A stretch of DNA of 64,000 nucleotides from the NCBI RefSeq assembly GCF_026914185.1, contig NC_070571.1:1550001-1614000 (forward strand), in the 5' to 3' direction. Below are positions 11,428 to 22,904 of this stretch, piece after piece. Source of the DNA: Puccinia triticina (lineage: Eukaryota > Basidiomycota > Pucciniomycetes > Pucciniales > Pucciniaceae). Position numbers and translations under genes: made by a program. Position 1 is the stretch's first letter, and each line of letters opens with the position of its first letter. The notes under the pieces are model-generated. The model searched no databases. It worked only from the letters and a program-made list of their open reading frames with translations, and was not told the origin of the DNA.

Positions 11428-12044
11428 CAGCCATCATTTCTACCGCTTCCGTTACGTGTCATTTTCTTATTCCTTGCAACGAAGTCAATGTTGGGTCTGT
11501 AGCTGCTTTTGCAAAGCCATAACCCCTCCTGCATACCAGTATATACCCAAATCATTTTGTTATCTCGAGGCTCATCTATATTCTTCACAAATCTAGTAGC
11601 ACAGATTAGCAATCATTTCGATTTTCAAGTGGGCCGCCAGGCGGTCCCGGTATGCGTCTCTTGCAATAGTAATATCATGATTCTAGGAATTGTTTTGTTG
11701 AGAAATCTTGCGTCAGAATCCATTTCAATGTTCATCTTTGATTGGGAGAAGGAGATTTTCTCCATAAGAGCAATGTCAATGGAAAACACAATGTCACTCC
11801 TACTTCAAGGATGATATTTTTACAATTTTAAACAGATTTCCGTTGAATTACAACTAAATGGTGAGAATCAAGATTTTGGCGTGGGGGATGAAACAGAAAG
11901 AAGAAGAATAAACACACAGAGAAAAGGCGAAATTTTTCATCAAGAAAATGAAAGGCAGAAATCTTCTTCGAGAAGATGGAGTTTTTTCATACAACAACCA
12001 AAAGGTTACAAATGCTCTCCTCAAGAAAGCAGAGCAATTCAAAA
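11428..12044. other. Convergent intergenic region
   Basis: This is the space between the 3' ends of TYR1 (plus) and the secreted-protein gene (minus). It is AT-rich, with no supported gene or repeat. Confidence 0.5.
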
Positions 12045-13729
12045 TCAATCTGAGGTACATTTTCTGCGGACAGGTTTTTTATGTTGTTTGGAATCAGAAG
12101 ATGTCGATGGAGACGATTCCTTGCATCTTTTGGGAGAACACTTCTTGTCGTTGTCGCATTGGGAGATGCAGGATTTGTCCTCTTTACACTCCGAAATGCA
12201 ACCGCAGAACTTGGCACAATCTTGGTTTGGGTCCTTTGGCTTGGTCGTTGAGCTACCGTCTTTCTTGCTCCTGGGGTCAGTCGATGAGCCGTCACCTGTC
12301 TTCTTGCCCTTTGGGACAGTCGCTGGGTTGTCAGTTGCTGGTTTGCCGCCTTCTTTCTTGCTATTTTGGTCAGTCGCTGGTTTGCCGCCTTCTTTCTTGT
12401 TGCCGTTAGGAGATCCTTCTCCGGGTTTTGTCCTGTCCGCCTTTGGTATGGGTTGACCTCCTTTGCCGAAACATGTGTCTCCTTTACCGGGTTTCCATCC
12501 TTTGGGTGGCTTGTAGGCGCTTGCCGGGGCAGGCTTATACCCACCGTATGCACCGGGCTTTGAGCCTGGGTCTTTATTTGGTTCGCCTGTGGTAAATTTG
12601 AACGAGTTTAACAAACGTTTTCCCTACTAGATGTGCCGCTGGGGAGAAATTCAGAATTATTAAAATGTATTTGCTTACATGGACGACCGCATTTGGGTTG
12701 CTTGGGGGATTGGTCTGAATCTTTGAAAGAATCAACTTGCGATTGTGACCACGGTTTTAGCTTACTCTTGTCGAAGTTAGGATAATTGGTATCATGTCCA
12801 ACCTGCATAGATTGGGTATCTGGGGGTCCGTCGACGTATTTGCCACTCAAACTCACTTCGTAGCCGAATGCTCCACTCTGTGGATTGGCTAAACAAGCGG
12901 AAGTTACAACAAAACGTGTGTCAAATTTGGATCGGCTGGCTCGAATTTTTAAAATGAAATAATTATACAGATAGGCTTGGCTCCAGCTAGGAAATATGTA
13001 CAAATCCACCCAATCAGTGTTCACGAATTTTCAAGAGAATAAGTAAAATGTTGGACTCACTTCCAGGACGTCCGCCTGTTCCACTGAAGGAGATGAGGTA
13101 AGATGGTGACAATCAACAAGGGCTCTGAAAAACATCAGAGACAATACTTACTGCCAGAAAAAAACATGCCCATCCGTAAAGCTGGGTTCCAGGTCAGCCG
13201 GCGCAGGGCTCACGGCGTAGGCGTAGCAAGTACCATACGGCTGTTTCGTCAACACAAACTATTTCAGTGAATTACTGCGTTTTTTTCATGAAAAAAACGA
13301 GGTGGACCCACACAGCCGTGATTCCCGTCTGACGCGTGATTGACTTGAAACCAAGCAAATAGTTGGACTGTAGGAGATGGAAGAGCAAAACCGTTTAAGC
13401 AGTTGTCGCATAAAGAACAGGTGGATCGCGTAACATGCCTTTTGGGTACTTAAGGCGAGTATTAGTTGCACATTCAGAGACTTGGATGTTGGGCGATTGG
13501 TGCGCAGCTAGAGCACGAGTGCCAACGAGAAACAGCTGTGTATCAGAGATTGAAATGCACATGGGGAGACTTTGGAGGACCAGGGAAGCCGCCTACGTGG
13601 GTTTTTTGCCTGCCAAGCCGCGGTTGGACGATAGTCATGTAGAAAGCCAGTTGCAGGATCCCAGTTGGCAGAAACCAGTCCCGCGAAGAGGAAAAGATTG
13701 ACGAAAATGGCGTGGCTACTGAAGCCCAT
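12045..13729 (-). CDS. Predicted secreted protein with Lys/Gly/Ser-rich repeats and a C-terminal Cys cluster
   Basis: Proposed exons, minus strand: 13729-13571, 13367-13314, 13258-13152, 13083-13061, 12888-12679, 12586-12045; together 364 residues with phase kept. The start MGFSSHAIFVNLFLFAGLVSA is a signal peptide. The middle contains QPYGTCYAYAVSPAPADLEP and GAFGYEVSLSGKYVDGPPD. Residues about 190-310 are rich in Lys, Gly, Pro and Ser with near-repeats (NKKEGGKPATD / SKKEGGKPATD). The C-terminus has eight Cys in about 32 residues (CAKFCGCISECKEDKSC...). The 203-nt first intron may hide another exon (an open stretch reads ECATNTRLKYPKGML), so the first third is the weakest part of the model. 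No enzyme family is recognised. A secreted effector or wall protein is plausible, but this is inference. Confidence 0.68.
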
Positions 13730-14574
13730 GCTTACCTTGCCAGCCAAAAGATGGACTTGATAGATTTCCGCTCGTCTATGGACAAAGTGTAGAGGAATGA
13801 GAGCCAGGCGGGTATATAATTTTTGGGGAAAAAAGTCGAGTTGCTTCGTTAATCTAAGAAGGAAAGCTTTTGAGAGAAATGGCCGGCATATGTACAAGAA
13901 GTTGCTGCTAATATCCAACACTGTTTATCGAGATCTGTTCAACGGATCTTAAGAGAATGTCGCGGTTGCGGAGCTGCTGATTGTCCATCAGGCCGCCTAC
14001 TTCAATCTTATTTCTCAGGTGACCCTGCAACAAACAAGTAAAAAGGGTGAGTATTATGTGGCATGTTTTTGCTGATCAACTTCTCCCTGGTATTATCATA
14101 TCAAAGGGTTGACTGATGATGATGGAACCTTTCAGAAGAGACCCTTGATGAGAGAGAAGAGCGAAAGCTAAAGCTCAATGAAAGGCATGGGGACGAGCAA
14201 TCTTGACCTAGCGGTAGAGACAACTACAGTACTACCGTACAGCAGTTTCCAGGCGCAAGGAAGTCGACAGCTTTGCGGATGAGGGATCGTGGCTGTCGGG
14301 TCCATCCTTGCTGCCGTCAATCGAGCAACTGCCTTGTGAGTACTATCGCAATGAAGCTCATGCCAGCAAGAAAAACGCGATAAGCCTCTCGATGCCCTTT
14401 GCCTGGCTTTGCTGGAGGCTCAGGCCAGAGAGGGACTTGGTTAACTTCGAGGCTGTACCAGGTGCATTAAGCATTCACCCAACAGATTTGTACGAGCTAT
14501 TCACCCTTGTGAACGCAGAAAGGGCATAGCCCTGAGCTTGGGACATTAACTGTCACTTTCGGACGTCGATGTCA
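13730..14574. promoter_or_regulatory. Upstream region of the secreted-protein gene
   Basis: About 850 bp without a supported gene; it must contain the promoter for the minus-strand gene starting at 13729. Nothing repetitive was noticed. Confidence 0.4.
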
Positions 14575-14585
14575 GGGGTAATACG

Positions 14586-15225
14586 AACTTAACACAAGCG
14601 TACCCTCCTCGGGGGAGCGTAGCGACCTCCGAAGGAGGGACTTGCCTCTAAAGTCGCATGTCTCGCCCTACAGGATCGAGACAAATGGCAGGGAGGACCC
14701 TACGCTCCCCCATTTTCTCCAATATCTCCCTGTTTCCTTTTGATTCATCCCGCACCCTTTGCACCATTGGAATGGCAAGCTTCTTAGCTTATTTTCCCCC
14801 ACTTCAAACTCCCCCGTATCCATCCCCCCTTGTAAGAAATGTCCTGTAAATGTTGTTACATGGTGGATTTCTGTGCCCAATCCCCCCCTTCGAGCCCGCG
14901 CGGGCTCAGGGAATTTCAAATTTTGAGCTCAAAAACCGCTGGATCACCTCTCCAGAACCACTTCACAGTAGGTGGAGTGGGCTAGTAATTATGTGTGTCA
15001 GCTAGGTAAAAAACTGTGAAATGGAAGCTGAGATTGCAGGCTACAAGTCTGTCTACTCAGATTTTTTTTAAACTACAAACTACATTTTTAAAAACATTTT
15101 GAAAATAAAACATGTGTTTTTTTGCCAGAAATTCTCGAGTCTGTAGGGCCAATGGTGTGACTTTAGAGGTAAGCCTCTCCTTCGGAGACGCTTCGCGCCT
15201 CCTTGGAGAGGCTTTGTTAAGCTCG
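14586..15225. mobile_element. 640-bp TIR element with 11-bp direct flanking repeats
   Basis: GGGGTAATACG stands directly before (14575-14585) and after (15226-15236). The ends are inverted over about 65 bp: the left begins AACTTAACACAAGCGTACCC, the right ends GAGGCTTTGTTAAGCTCG, and each arm also contains its own hairpin (CCTCCGAAGGAGG type). No ORF of interest is inside. The long target duplication suggests a Mutator-like non-autonomous element. Confidence 0.72.
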
Positions 15226-15463
15226 GGGGTAATACGGCCACCTATTATGTAAGTCCTCCTTTGGAGGCGGGCACTTCGCGCGCAGGAGGGACTTCGAAGT
15301 TCGGCGCCATGTGACCGCTTGCGATCCCAGGCCGCCGGACGGCTGACGAACTGGTTTGGCATCCCCCCTGCCGGTCTGTCACAGTGACACCCGTGACCCC
15401 ACCATGACGGCCCGATCTAACTTTTCGGAGGTCGCGCTTTGCGCCAGCCCAGGCTGTACCAGG

Positions 15464-15678
15464 CACCAGGAAAAATAAACTGTCACTAGACTACAGGTGA
15501 CATCAGCCTAAGTCCACTGAGCTACCCACCAGCTGCACAGTTGGCCACATGGACAGCCCCTGTAGGAAACAAAGGGGCCATTGTAGCCTAGTTGTGGTAG
15601 CACCAGAGCTGGAACAAAGTGACAGTCATTGTTGCTTGATGTCACCTGATGTCTGGTGACAATTGATTTTTCCTGGTG
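15464..15678. mobile_element. MITE copy 2 (215 bp)
   Basis: Ends are CACCAGGAAAAATAAACTGT and, inverted, ...TGATTTTTCCTGGTG; a 28-bp TIR is shared with the element at 4532-5189. This copy is uninterrupted and shows the sequence of the element before the 4.6-kb insertion. Confidence 0.85.
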
Positions 15679-16119
15679 AGGGATCCTCCAAAGGGGGGAC
15701 TTGTGTTAAGTTAGCGGTCCGATAGCGCTAAGGCCTGTTGCGTCGCGGGCTGACCTCTGGTGGCCCCAAGACAGGTGGTCAGTAAGGTTACAATCCGGTG
15801 CCCCGGGCTCGGGTATGGCCTTCCCGAGATCTGAACCCGGCGTATCCGGGCCCGATGCCGGGTACCCGGGGGATATCGCCAAAATTTAGCTTTTGAGGCT
15901 GAGGTGTGGGTGGGAATCTGAACTCTTCTGTGTGAATTAACGCTTGACCATGGTCACCCCCACGGTGCCTGTCAGCCCTTGGCTAGTCCAGACAGCGCCA
16001 AAGCTGACACGGCACGCGCAGCAGAAGAGCTGTGCGCGCATAGTGTTGCTCCAAGCACAGCACACGCCAAAGACAGCGAGTGCGCAAGCAAGCGCGACTA
16101 AGTAGAGCTCCACAACACT

Positions 16120-16735
16120 CACAGGTTGTCGAGATCAAGTGAGCACATTCCACGCGAGTGTTCTACGCGTGGACATAGTGTGTCAAACTCAAGTGAGAAC
16201 ATTCCACACAAAGTTGTCACGCGTGGATCTAGTAGAACTTTGTGAAGACCTTACTTCTAAGTGTAGCCATTACAGTCGGCTATAAAAGACCTGGGGCCTC
16301 CGCCCCACAAAGGGTCCACTAGATTTTGATTTAGATTACGACGCCCGTCTACCTTGTTTGATACAAACGACCGGGGCTTATATCTTAGTTACATCTCACC
16401 GTTCTTCTATTCCTCAAGACTCTTTTACCTCGACTCCCCAACCTTTGCCGCCGCCAACACTTCCATCTTCTTCGCCTACTCCTCTCTCGACAACCCTTCT
16501 TCCTTTCCAACTTCCTTTTACTCGCTACCTTTCTAGGTAAGCTCGAGTTTCCTTTACGAACCTCTTTAGGTTCAGGTACGGCGTACGCTCTACCAGCCCC
16601 TCCAACGGAGGCGCGGCTTTCTCCTCCCGCTTTGCGGTCAAGTCAAGTGTGTTTTCCTTTTCAGAAACTCACTTCCTGTGTTTGTTCATTCAGAGCGCCG
16701 CCACTTTAGAGGCGCGCCTTGACAGTGCCACCACC
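16120..16735 (+). mobile_element. Probable LTR-type promoter/leader remnant
   Basis: Two diverged copies of a unit of about 54 bp (GTCGAGATCAAGTGAGCAC... and GTCAAACTCAAGTGAGAAC...) lie near 16127 and 16181. A TATAAAAG box is at 16281-16288, followed by a pyrimidine-rich leader up to the hAT insertion site. The layout (upstream repeats, TATA, CT-rich leader, no ORF) looks like an LTR or retroelement leader, but no paired LTR, primer-binding site or polyprotein was seen. Confidence 0.35.
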
Positions 16736-17049
16736 CAGCAACGCTGCAACCAATCCGTGACGGGTATCAGGATTGGGGGTGTATAGTATTGCGATACTGC
16801 CCAATCCTTAGGATCGGGATTGTATTGTCTTGCCAATACAATACACTGTATTGGCAGACTTATGTATCACACATCCAACACAATACATTGGACTTTGGCC
16901 AAGTGTATCTTGCGGAGCAATACAATCCCGCCTAAACCCAATATGTATTGGGCTGTATAGCCCCAAGCACCCTGGCACCGTTGTATGCCAGGTGTCACAT
17001 ACATTTCCCTGCATACACACTCGACCATATCCTGATCTGCTGGGCCTGA

Positions 17050-17320
17050 TTGCCTCCTCCCGGGCCATCGTCAGCACCACCGGGGTCATCCCTTCTGTCC
17101 TCAACACCCAGCCCAGTCTCGCCGACGCCCTCCTCGCCCTGCTACCCATCCCAAACTGCTCGCCCTGACCAAGCCATCCGGTCAGTTCAAGCTACTCGCC
17201 CGGAAGAACGAACGCTCTCCGCGGGCCATCTTCAGCACCACCGAGGTCATCCGTGCTGTCCTCAACACCCAGCCCAGTCTCGCCGACGCCCTCCTCGCCC
17301 TGCTACCCATCCCGAGCTCC
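17050..17320 (+). repeat. Direct repeat of about 90 bp in the hAT-1 5' region
   Basis: A segment starting GGGCCATCGTCAGCACCACC near 17060 recurs near 17222 (GGGCCATCTTCAGCACCACC), about 162 bp apart and with few differences. A second pair of about 70 bp (near 17320 and 18001, both with CGCCCACCCAACCCTCTTTG-like text) shows that this leader grew by internal duplication. Confidence 0.7.
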
Positions 17321-18074
17321 CTGCATCTTCCCCCTCAATCACAAACAAGAACCGCCCACCCAACCCTCTTTGTGTATTGCCCAGGCCGGGAGTCCCAGCC
17401 ACCGGCCAGATTGGTGAGCCGGCCCCCATTTTTCTGTTGTTTTGCATCCATCACACACCTGATCACTCACGCCTTCTTTCTCCTCTGTCCCCTCCTGGTC
17501 CCCTGCCCAATCGCCCAGCCGCCGCCAGCCACCAGCAATCCAGAACCCGCCCGAAGAAAATCTTCATTGGTGAGCTGTCAGCCTTTTTTTTGCATCCCCC
17601 AACCAATCAATGCCCTCACTCACCGGTTCATCTCCCTCCTCCCACACTCCGCTGTGCCTGCCTTCCAGAGCCTGTCGTTGCCATCAAAAACGCCTCCCCA
17701 GAAATTGATCAAATAGAAAAAAACAAGTAAGTTGCACCACTCTTCCTATTTTCACATCCCACACCCAATCTCCAAAGTGCGCAGTGGTGCGTGGCCGGGG
17801 CGGCGTTGTCCCCCCGCCACAGCGTTGTAGGGCCGAGTGGAAACCGGCGGCGTTGTTGTGTGACCTTCGGCTCTTGTTTGCGGGATGACGTGGAGGGCGG
17901 CAAGCCAAGATTTTGAAAAGTTGCTAACCCCAGCCCTGTGACCGTGAACTATGTAGCCCACCTGCCCAACCTCATTTGCATATTCCCCCGGCCTCCTACC
18001 TGCATCTTCCTCCTTGATCACAAACTAGAAACGCCCGCCCAACCCTCTTTGCGTTTCCCCCGGCCTTGTCAGAA

Positions 18075-21000
18075 ATGGCCCGTTTGTCTGCATCACCTCG
18101 TCAAACCCCGCACCGCCCACCATCCCGCCATTCCACTTGTATCACAACTCCCGTCCGCTTGGAATCAAACTTCATCCAAACTAGCCGAGATTCCCGCAGA
18201 TCAGTGTCAGTGCTACGAAGTCCGAGTCCATCTTCCGACACGCACAATGAATCTCTTACACAAAATCAGACAAAGCACCCCCCGGTCTCCCAGAAACATA
18301 CTGGGAAAAGAAACCGAGCTCAATCTTCAACCAGCAATGATCCAACTCACAAATCAAAATCTAAGCAAAAAAGAAAAGAAAAGAAAACAAATCCTGATGA
18401 TGATACCGATCACAACAATGGGATCGATTACACACAGGACTCAGGCGAAGACAACTCCAAGGTCAAGAAACTAAGGGGAAAACAGACCAGTGTGTTTGAT
18501 GACGTTCTTGACTATTTTGAACCGCCATTCCATGCCAATGAAGCTGACACTGTAAGTTCTTCATTTTCTCTTTCTTTTGGCTCTATATTGCGCAGGAACA
18601 ACAATAGAGTGACTCTTGTAACTCATTTTTTCTGTTTTAGGGTGAAAAATGATGTATAAGTGTGAATGGTGCTCAACTGTATACAAAAAAGGAATTGGGA
18701 CGAAATCAAACCTTGTCAAGCATTGCGACGGAAATCGGAACCGTTTGGCTTGCTCAGCGCGAACAGAGGCCATTGCTTTAGGGGCCAATTTACCGCGGAC
18801 AGCGAAGGAACTCGAACACAGCATGCAAGACAAAGAAGAAGAAACGGTGAAGGCCTACCTGAAACACCCAGCATTCGACACCAGGGTCTTCAATCAGCTC
18901 CTAGTCATATGGCTTGTCCGATTCTCGCTACCCTGGAGTCGGATCGAAGATTTTTTACTTGCTGTAGCATTCAACTATGTCCGCAAAGGCATTCTTCTCT
19001 ATTCCCGCAGTTGGGCCGCAACTGAGGCACATCGAATCTACCTCAACCTGCAAAACCAAGTGATTTCTGGCTTACAGGTATGTCTTTTTTGTATTGTGTG
19101 CGTGTTCTTTTCCTTTTGTGCAAAGCTGGCTGAATCAAACACTTTGCTCCCAGAAACTGTGTTCAAATTTCACACTGATACACAATGTATGGACCACAAA
19201 AGGTAACCATCACGCGTTCCTTGGCATCTCTGCGGCTTATGTTACCGAGAATTGGGTCTTCAAAATAACACATCTCGGCATGAAGTATATTGCATCAAGT
19301 CACAAGGGAAAGCTTTTGGCAATCCCATTTGCCAATATCTTAACCAAAGCTAAACTCGAAGAAAAGATATGTCTTTTGTTTCCTTTCTCTGATTAACAGT
19401 CGATCTTTTTGACTAATTTTTCTTAATGATTGGTTTGTTTTAATAAATATTAGCTCAAACAACCGATTTGGGATCTAACAACTTCACTATGGCTTCAGAG
19501 GTTGATCGGCTCATTTTCCGGAAGACCGGTGTGGATCCTGACCTCTCAGGAAATCACATCAGATGCTTCTGCCACAAAATTGCGCTGATTCTAAACGCCG
19601 GGCTCCGGTCACTCGAGTTATCAACAAAAGGTTTAGTTGCCTCAAAAAACAGTACACTTGGATTTGCCCCTCACTTGACCCCCATTGTTGAAGAATCTGA
19701 AGAAATTGACAAAAGCAACCAATTTGTTACCGAGGACGTTATCTTGCGGGAATCCAGCAACAATGGAGAATTTAGCGAGAAAGATATAGAGTCAAACGGA
19801 TCCGATAATGCTGAGAGTGATGAGGAGCCTGATTCCTGGGATACACCAACTAAAGGAAAAAATAGCATTGATTTATGCTTGAAAAAGGTATGAATTCTTT
19901 CTGACCTAAATATATACGGTTTATCACACAGGCTAATAGTTGATTATTCTCTCAGGTTGACTTTGTTATCCAAAGGATAACATCCTCGGCAGCCAAAAGA
20001 TCGGAGTACTACACCTGGTGCAAGAAACTCGACTTCGACGGGCCCAACCTCATTGCCGGGTACGGTATTTGCTGGAACATTAAGTTCCAGAGCTGGGATC
20101 GAGGCTATCGAGCGCGAGAGATCATTGCAAAGTTGATTGAAAATGAAAATAATCGTTTGGAACAAGAGGGTGGGAAACACTTCTACAGTAACATACAAAT
20201 AAGTCAAGATGAGTGGAAGATTGTGCATAGATTAAATCAAACTCTGAGTGTGAGTACATATCTGATTTCCTCAAGTCGTTTTTACTTCAAGCTGAAGAAA
20301 CACCAATGTTGTTGGCCTTCTCCTTTAGGAGTTTTATTATCTCACCAAGAAAATGGAGGGTGACTACTCCTTGGCATGCTTACTCATATCGGAGTATCAG
20401 CACATCAAGTCATTTGTCAAGAAGAAGATGGAGTCTTCCTCCGATCCTGATCTCAGCAAGATGTTTACCACCATGCTAACAAAAACAAATAAATATCTGA
20501 ACGAGGCACTAAAGTGCGATGCAATCCTTGTTGCAACTGTGCTTAATCCCAGCTTCCGGCTTTCAATCTTCAAATTATCGTTCCCTGCCAAGCACAAGTA
20601 CACATTCAACCTAATGAACAAACTTGTCAAAACCCAAAAAGCTCAAGTTGAAGCAGCATCAGTACCGTCCAGACCAGCCCCACCAGTTGTCAATAAACCC
20701 GAATCCAGCAAGAAAGCTCGCAAAGAGATTGACTACTTTCCTGATGCAGTCGAGGCGCCTTGCACAGATGAGCTCAAGATCTATCTAGGAGGTAAGTATA
20801 AGTTACCTACATCCGAGGCAAGTGGATGCTTGAAATGGTGGAAGGTAAGTAGTCTTTCATTTCTTCCTCGAAAAATCAATTAGTATTAAACTTTTTTGTT
20901 TGTTACACCACCGCTCAAATTTGAGCTCGGGTTGACGATGGCCCAACGTTGCGGTCGGCAAAAGGTTGGCCCGGGTGGGCGACGACCTGCCCGCCCAGAG

Positions 21001-22353
21001 TTCAACCGCGGGATCGGATTCCATTGAAGATTGGTCGGGCCGCCCTTGACCCGACCCATCCAGCACCGCGGGCTGGCCAACTAAGCCAACATGTTGTGTC
21101 AGGAGAGGCGGCTTCACCTGGGTCGGCCGTGGCTAACCCAGCCAACCCATCCCGGCTCTGATCAGCATGCCCACGGCGGAAGCTGGTTGGGCATAACAAG
21201 AGCCCAACCAGCTTCACTCAGCGGGTGGGCCAAGCCAATCAAGGCTGGCGCTGAGCAGCGCGCCAACGTTGCACTCTGGTTGAGCCCGCGTCAGGCCAAC
21301 CAAGAAATAAATTAAAATGTTTTTTTAAAAACAGATTTTCTGAGTCTCTCTCCATGTTTGGAAAGAGGCTACATAAGTGAGAAATTGCAAAAAAAGAAAA
21401 GAAAAAAACAGGTCTTTGCGATATTTCAAAATCTTGCGTCTAACAAGATTCAGAAAATTTGGATTATATTGTTTATTTTCACAGGATTTACCATTGATCA
21501 AGGCTCGTGGTGCAGCTGCTAGTGAATTCCCTTCCAGGGGCAGTTGGGCTGGTTGCAGGCCCGGGTTCGAGCCTGCCCGGCGCGAAGCATTTTTGCCGGA
21601 ACGTCCTCACGTGGCCGGGCCCCGACGGGAGGCCACCGTTGAGAGCTTGCCGACGGCCCCACGTGGGACAAAAGACCCACGGCAGGCCAACGTTGGGGAG
21701 TTCTCCGACCGCGGCCACAAACGTGGGCCCCACGTGGGGGTTTGCGCCGACGGAGGCCCGCCCGCGGCTCGCGATCACTCCCGCTCGGAGTGACAGCCAA
21801 ATTTCAGGGCGGGGTCGGGGGGGTTGTCTCAACATCAGGTCCCACGTCAACCCGCGGTTGGCCGCGGTCAGTGGTGTAGGACCATGGTCGGGAATTTCCA
21901 ACTTTGGCGCTCTTAGCCAGGGACTATCTGGCCTGCTCGGCAACCTCTGCAAGCGTGGAAAGGTGTTTTTCTGCTGCAGCCGATACCTGTGGTGGAGATC
22001 GAGGAAGTCTAGCCGCAAGAACCATTGAGCGCTGTGTAAGTTCTCATCAATGGCTGACTCAAGGAGTTGAACCAGACGACACTTTTAAGACTGCGCAAAA
22101 CATTATCACCCAGGCCAACTCGCAAAGGGCATCCGAAAAGAAGATGACCCCCAAAGACTCGGATTTGTATTTTTTTCATTCTTATTTTCTCTATCCTATC
22201 ATCAGTGCAGCAAAAAAAAAATCCTCACGATCCAGGATCAATCCTGTCTTGGTATTGCAATACTATACAATCAAATGCAATACTTTGTATTGGCTCCTCG
22301 ATACAATACTATGGTATTGTATCGAGGAGCCAATACGATACACCTCCTTCTGA
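18075..22353 (+). pseudogene. hAT transposase gene of hAT-1, with a probable frameshift
   Basis: Exons: 18075-18551 (Ser/Lys-rich N-terminus), 18641-19077, 19154-19370, 19454-19887, 19956-20249, 20329-20844, and a last one from about 21879. Domains in order: a BED-type zinc finger (YKCEWCSTVYKKGIGTKSNL...H), the hAT core (LIHNVWTTKGNHHAFLGISA, HIRCFCHKIALILNAGL), an acidic insert, and the C-terminal dimerisation region (YLACSATSASVERCFSAAAD). At the 18641 junction the zinc-finger frame is off by one: a run of five A where six would join GEK to MMYKC. The last intron (20845-21878) is swollen to about 1 kb by GC-rich DNA. The gene is therefore a recently degenerate transposase. An unrecognised splice choice is the alternative explanation. 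Confidence 0.8.
20925..21890. mobile_element. GC-rich insertions within the last hAT-1 transposase intron
   Basis: Two GC-rich blocks interrupt the intron. The first (about 20925-21305) has loosely inverted ends (GGGTTGACGATGGCCCAACG against an inverted GGTTGAGCCCGCGTCAGGCC). The second (about 21510-21890) is rich in ACGTGG/CCACGT words. An AT-rich, intron-like spacer lies between them. Neither carries a credible ORF; both are probably non-autonomous insertions. Confidence 0.5.
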
Positions 22354-22904
22354 TAACATGGATTTGAAAACCGATCCGATCCTATGTATTGACCAATACA
22401 TGTCTCGGATTGGATCGGTTGCAGCGTTGCACCCAGAAATGGTCCCAAAACGCGCCGCAAGTGACTCTAGCTTACCCATCGCAATTGATTCAGCCTCAGA
22501 AAACGAACCAACCACGCGGCCAGTTGATGCTGAACCCAAAGCTTCTTGCAAGAAAAGCTGGGTTTTTGGCAATATTACAGTTTCCAACGCTTGCAACAAT
22601 GGCTTGAACATACCTCTTGGTACCTGCATCCAGCGCTTCAACCAAGAGAGCTTTCTCTGCCACACACAAAATCACGAGTCCCTGATCTGCCCAAAAGACT
22701 GACCAACTGAAGCTATCATCGATGTCTACAACATCAAATTACCCACCTTGTAGTTTTTTTTTCTTTCATCTATCAATTGTATTTGCTAAAAAAAGTAAGG
22801 AAAAGGTCCTCTAAATTGAGAAGTTCCTCTGCCATATTATTGCAGCGGAGGTCAAAATGATTTGGAGAAGAGGAGATCAATGCCTCTCCTCTGCTTCTCC
22901 CCTA

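Larger units (their letters stand above)
16739..22429 (+). mobile_element. Complete hAT-superfamily DNA transposon (hAT-1, 5.7 kb)
   Basis: The left end CAACGCTGCAACCAATCC matches the inverted right end GGATCGGTTGCAGCGTTG. The direct repeat CACCCAG flanks both ends (16732-16738 and 22430-22436). Both subterminal regions are full of CCAATACA / TGTATTGG-type words (16760-16960 and 22240-22410), as expected for transposase-binding arrays. A multi-exon transposase gene lies inside on the plus strand. Confidence 0.85.

Noticed and set aside
21560..21580. tRNA B-box-like GGTTCGAGCC
   Set aside because: No A box, acceptor stem or cloverleaf could be drawn around it, so a tRNA or SINE call is not supported.
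21480..22028. Long GC-rich open frames on both strands (up to 176 codons)
   Set aside because: Open in several frames at once because of high GC; they lie in an insertion within the hAT-1 intron and show no conserved motif.
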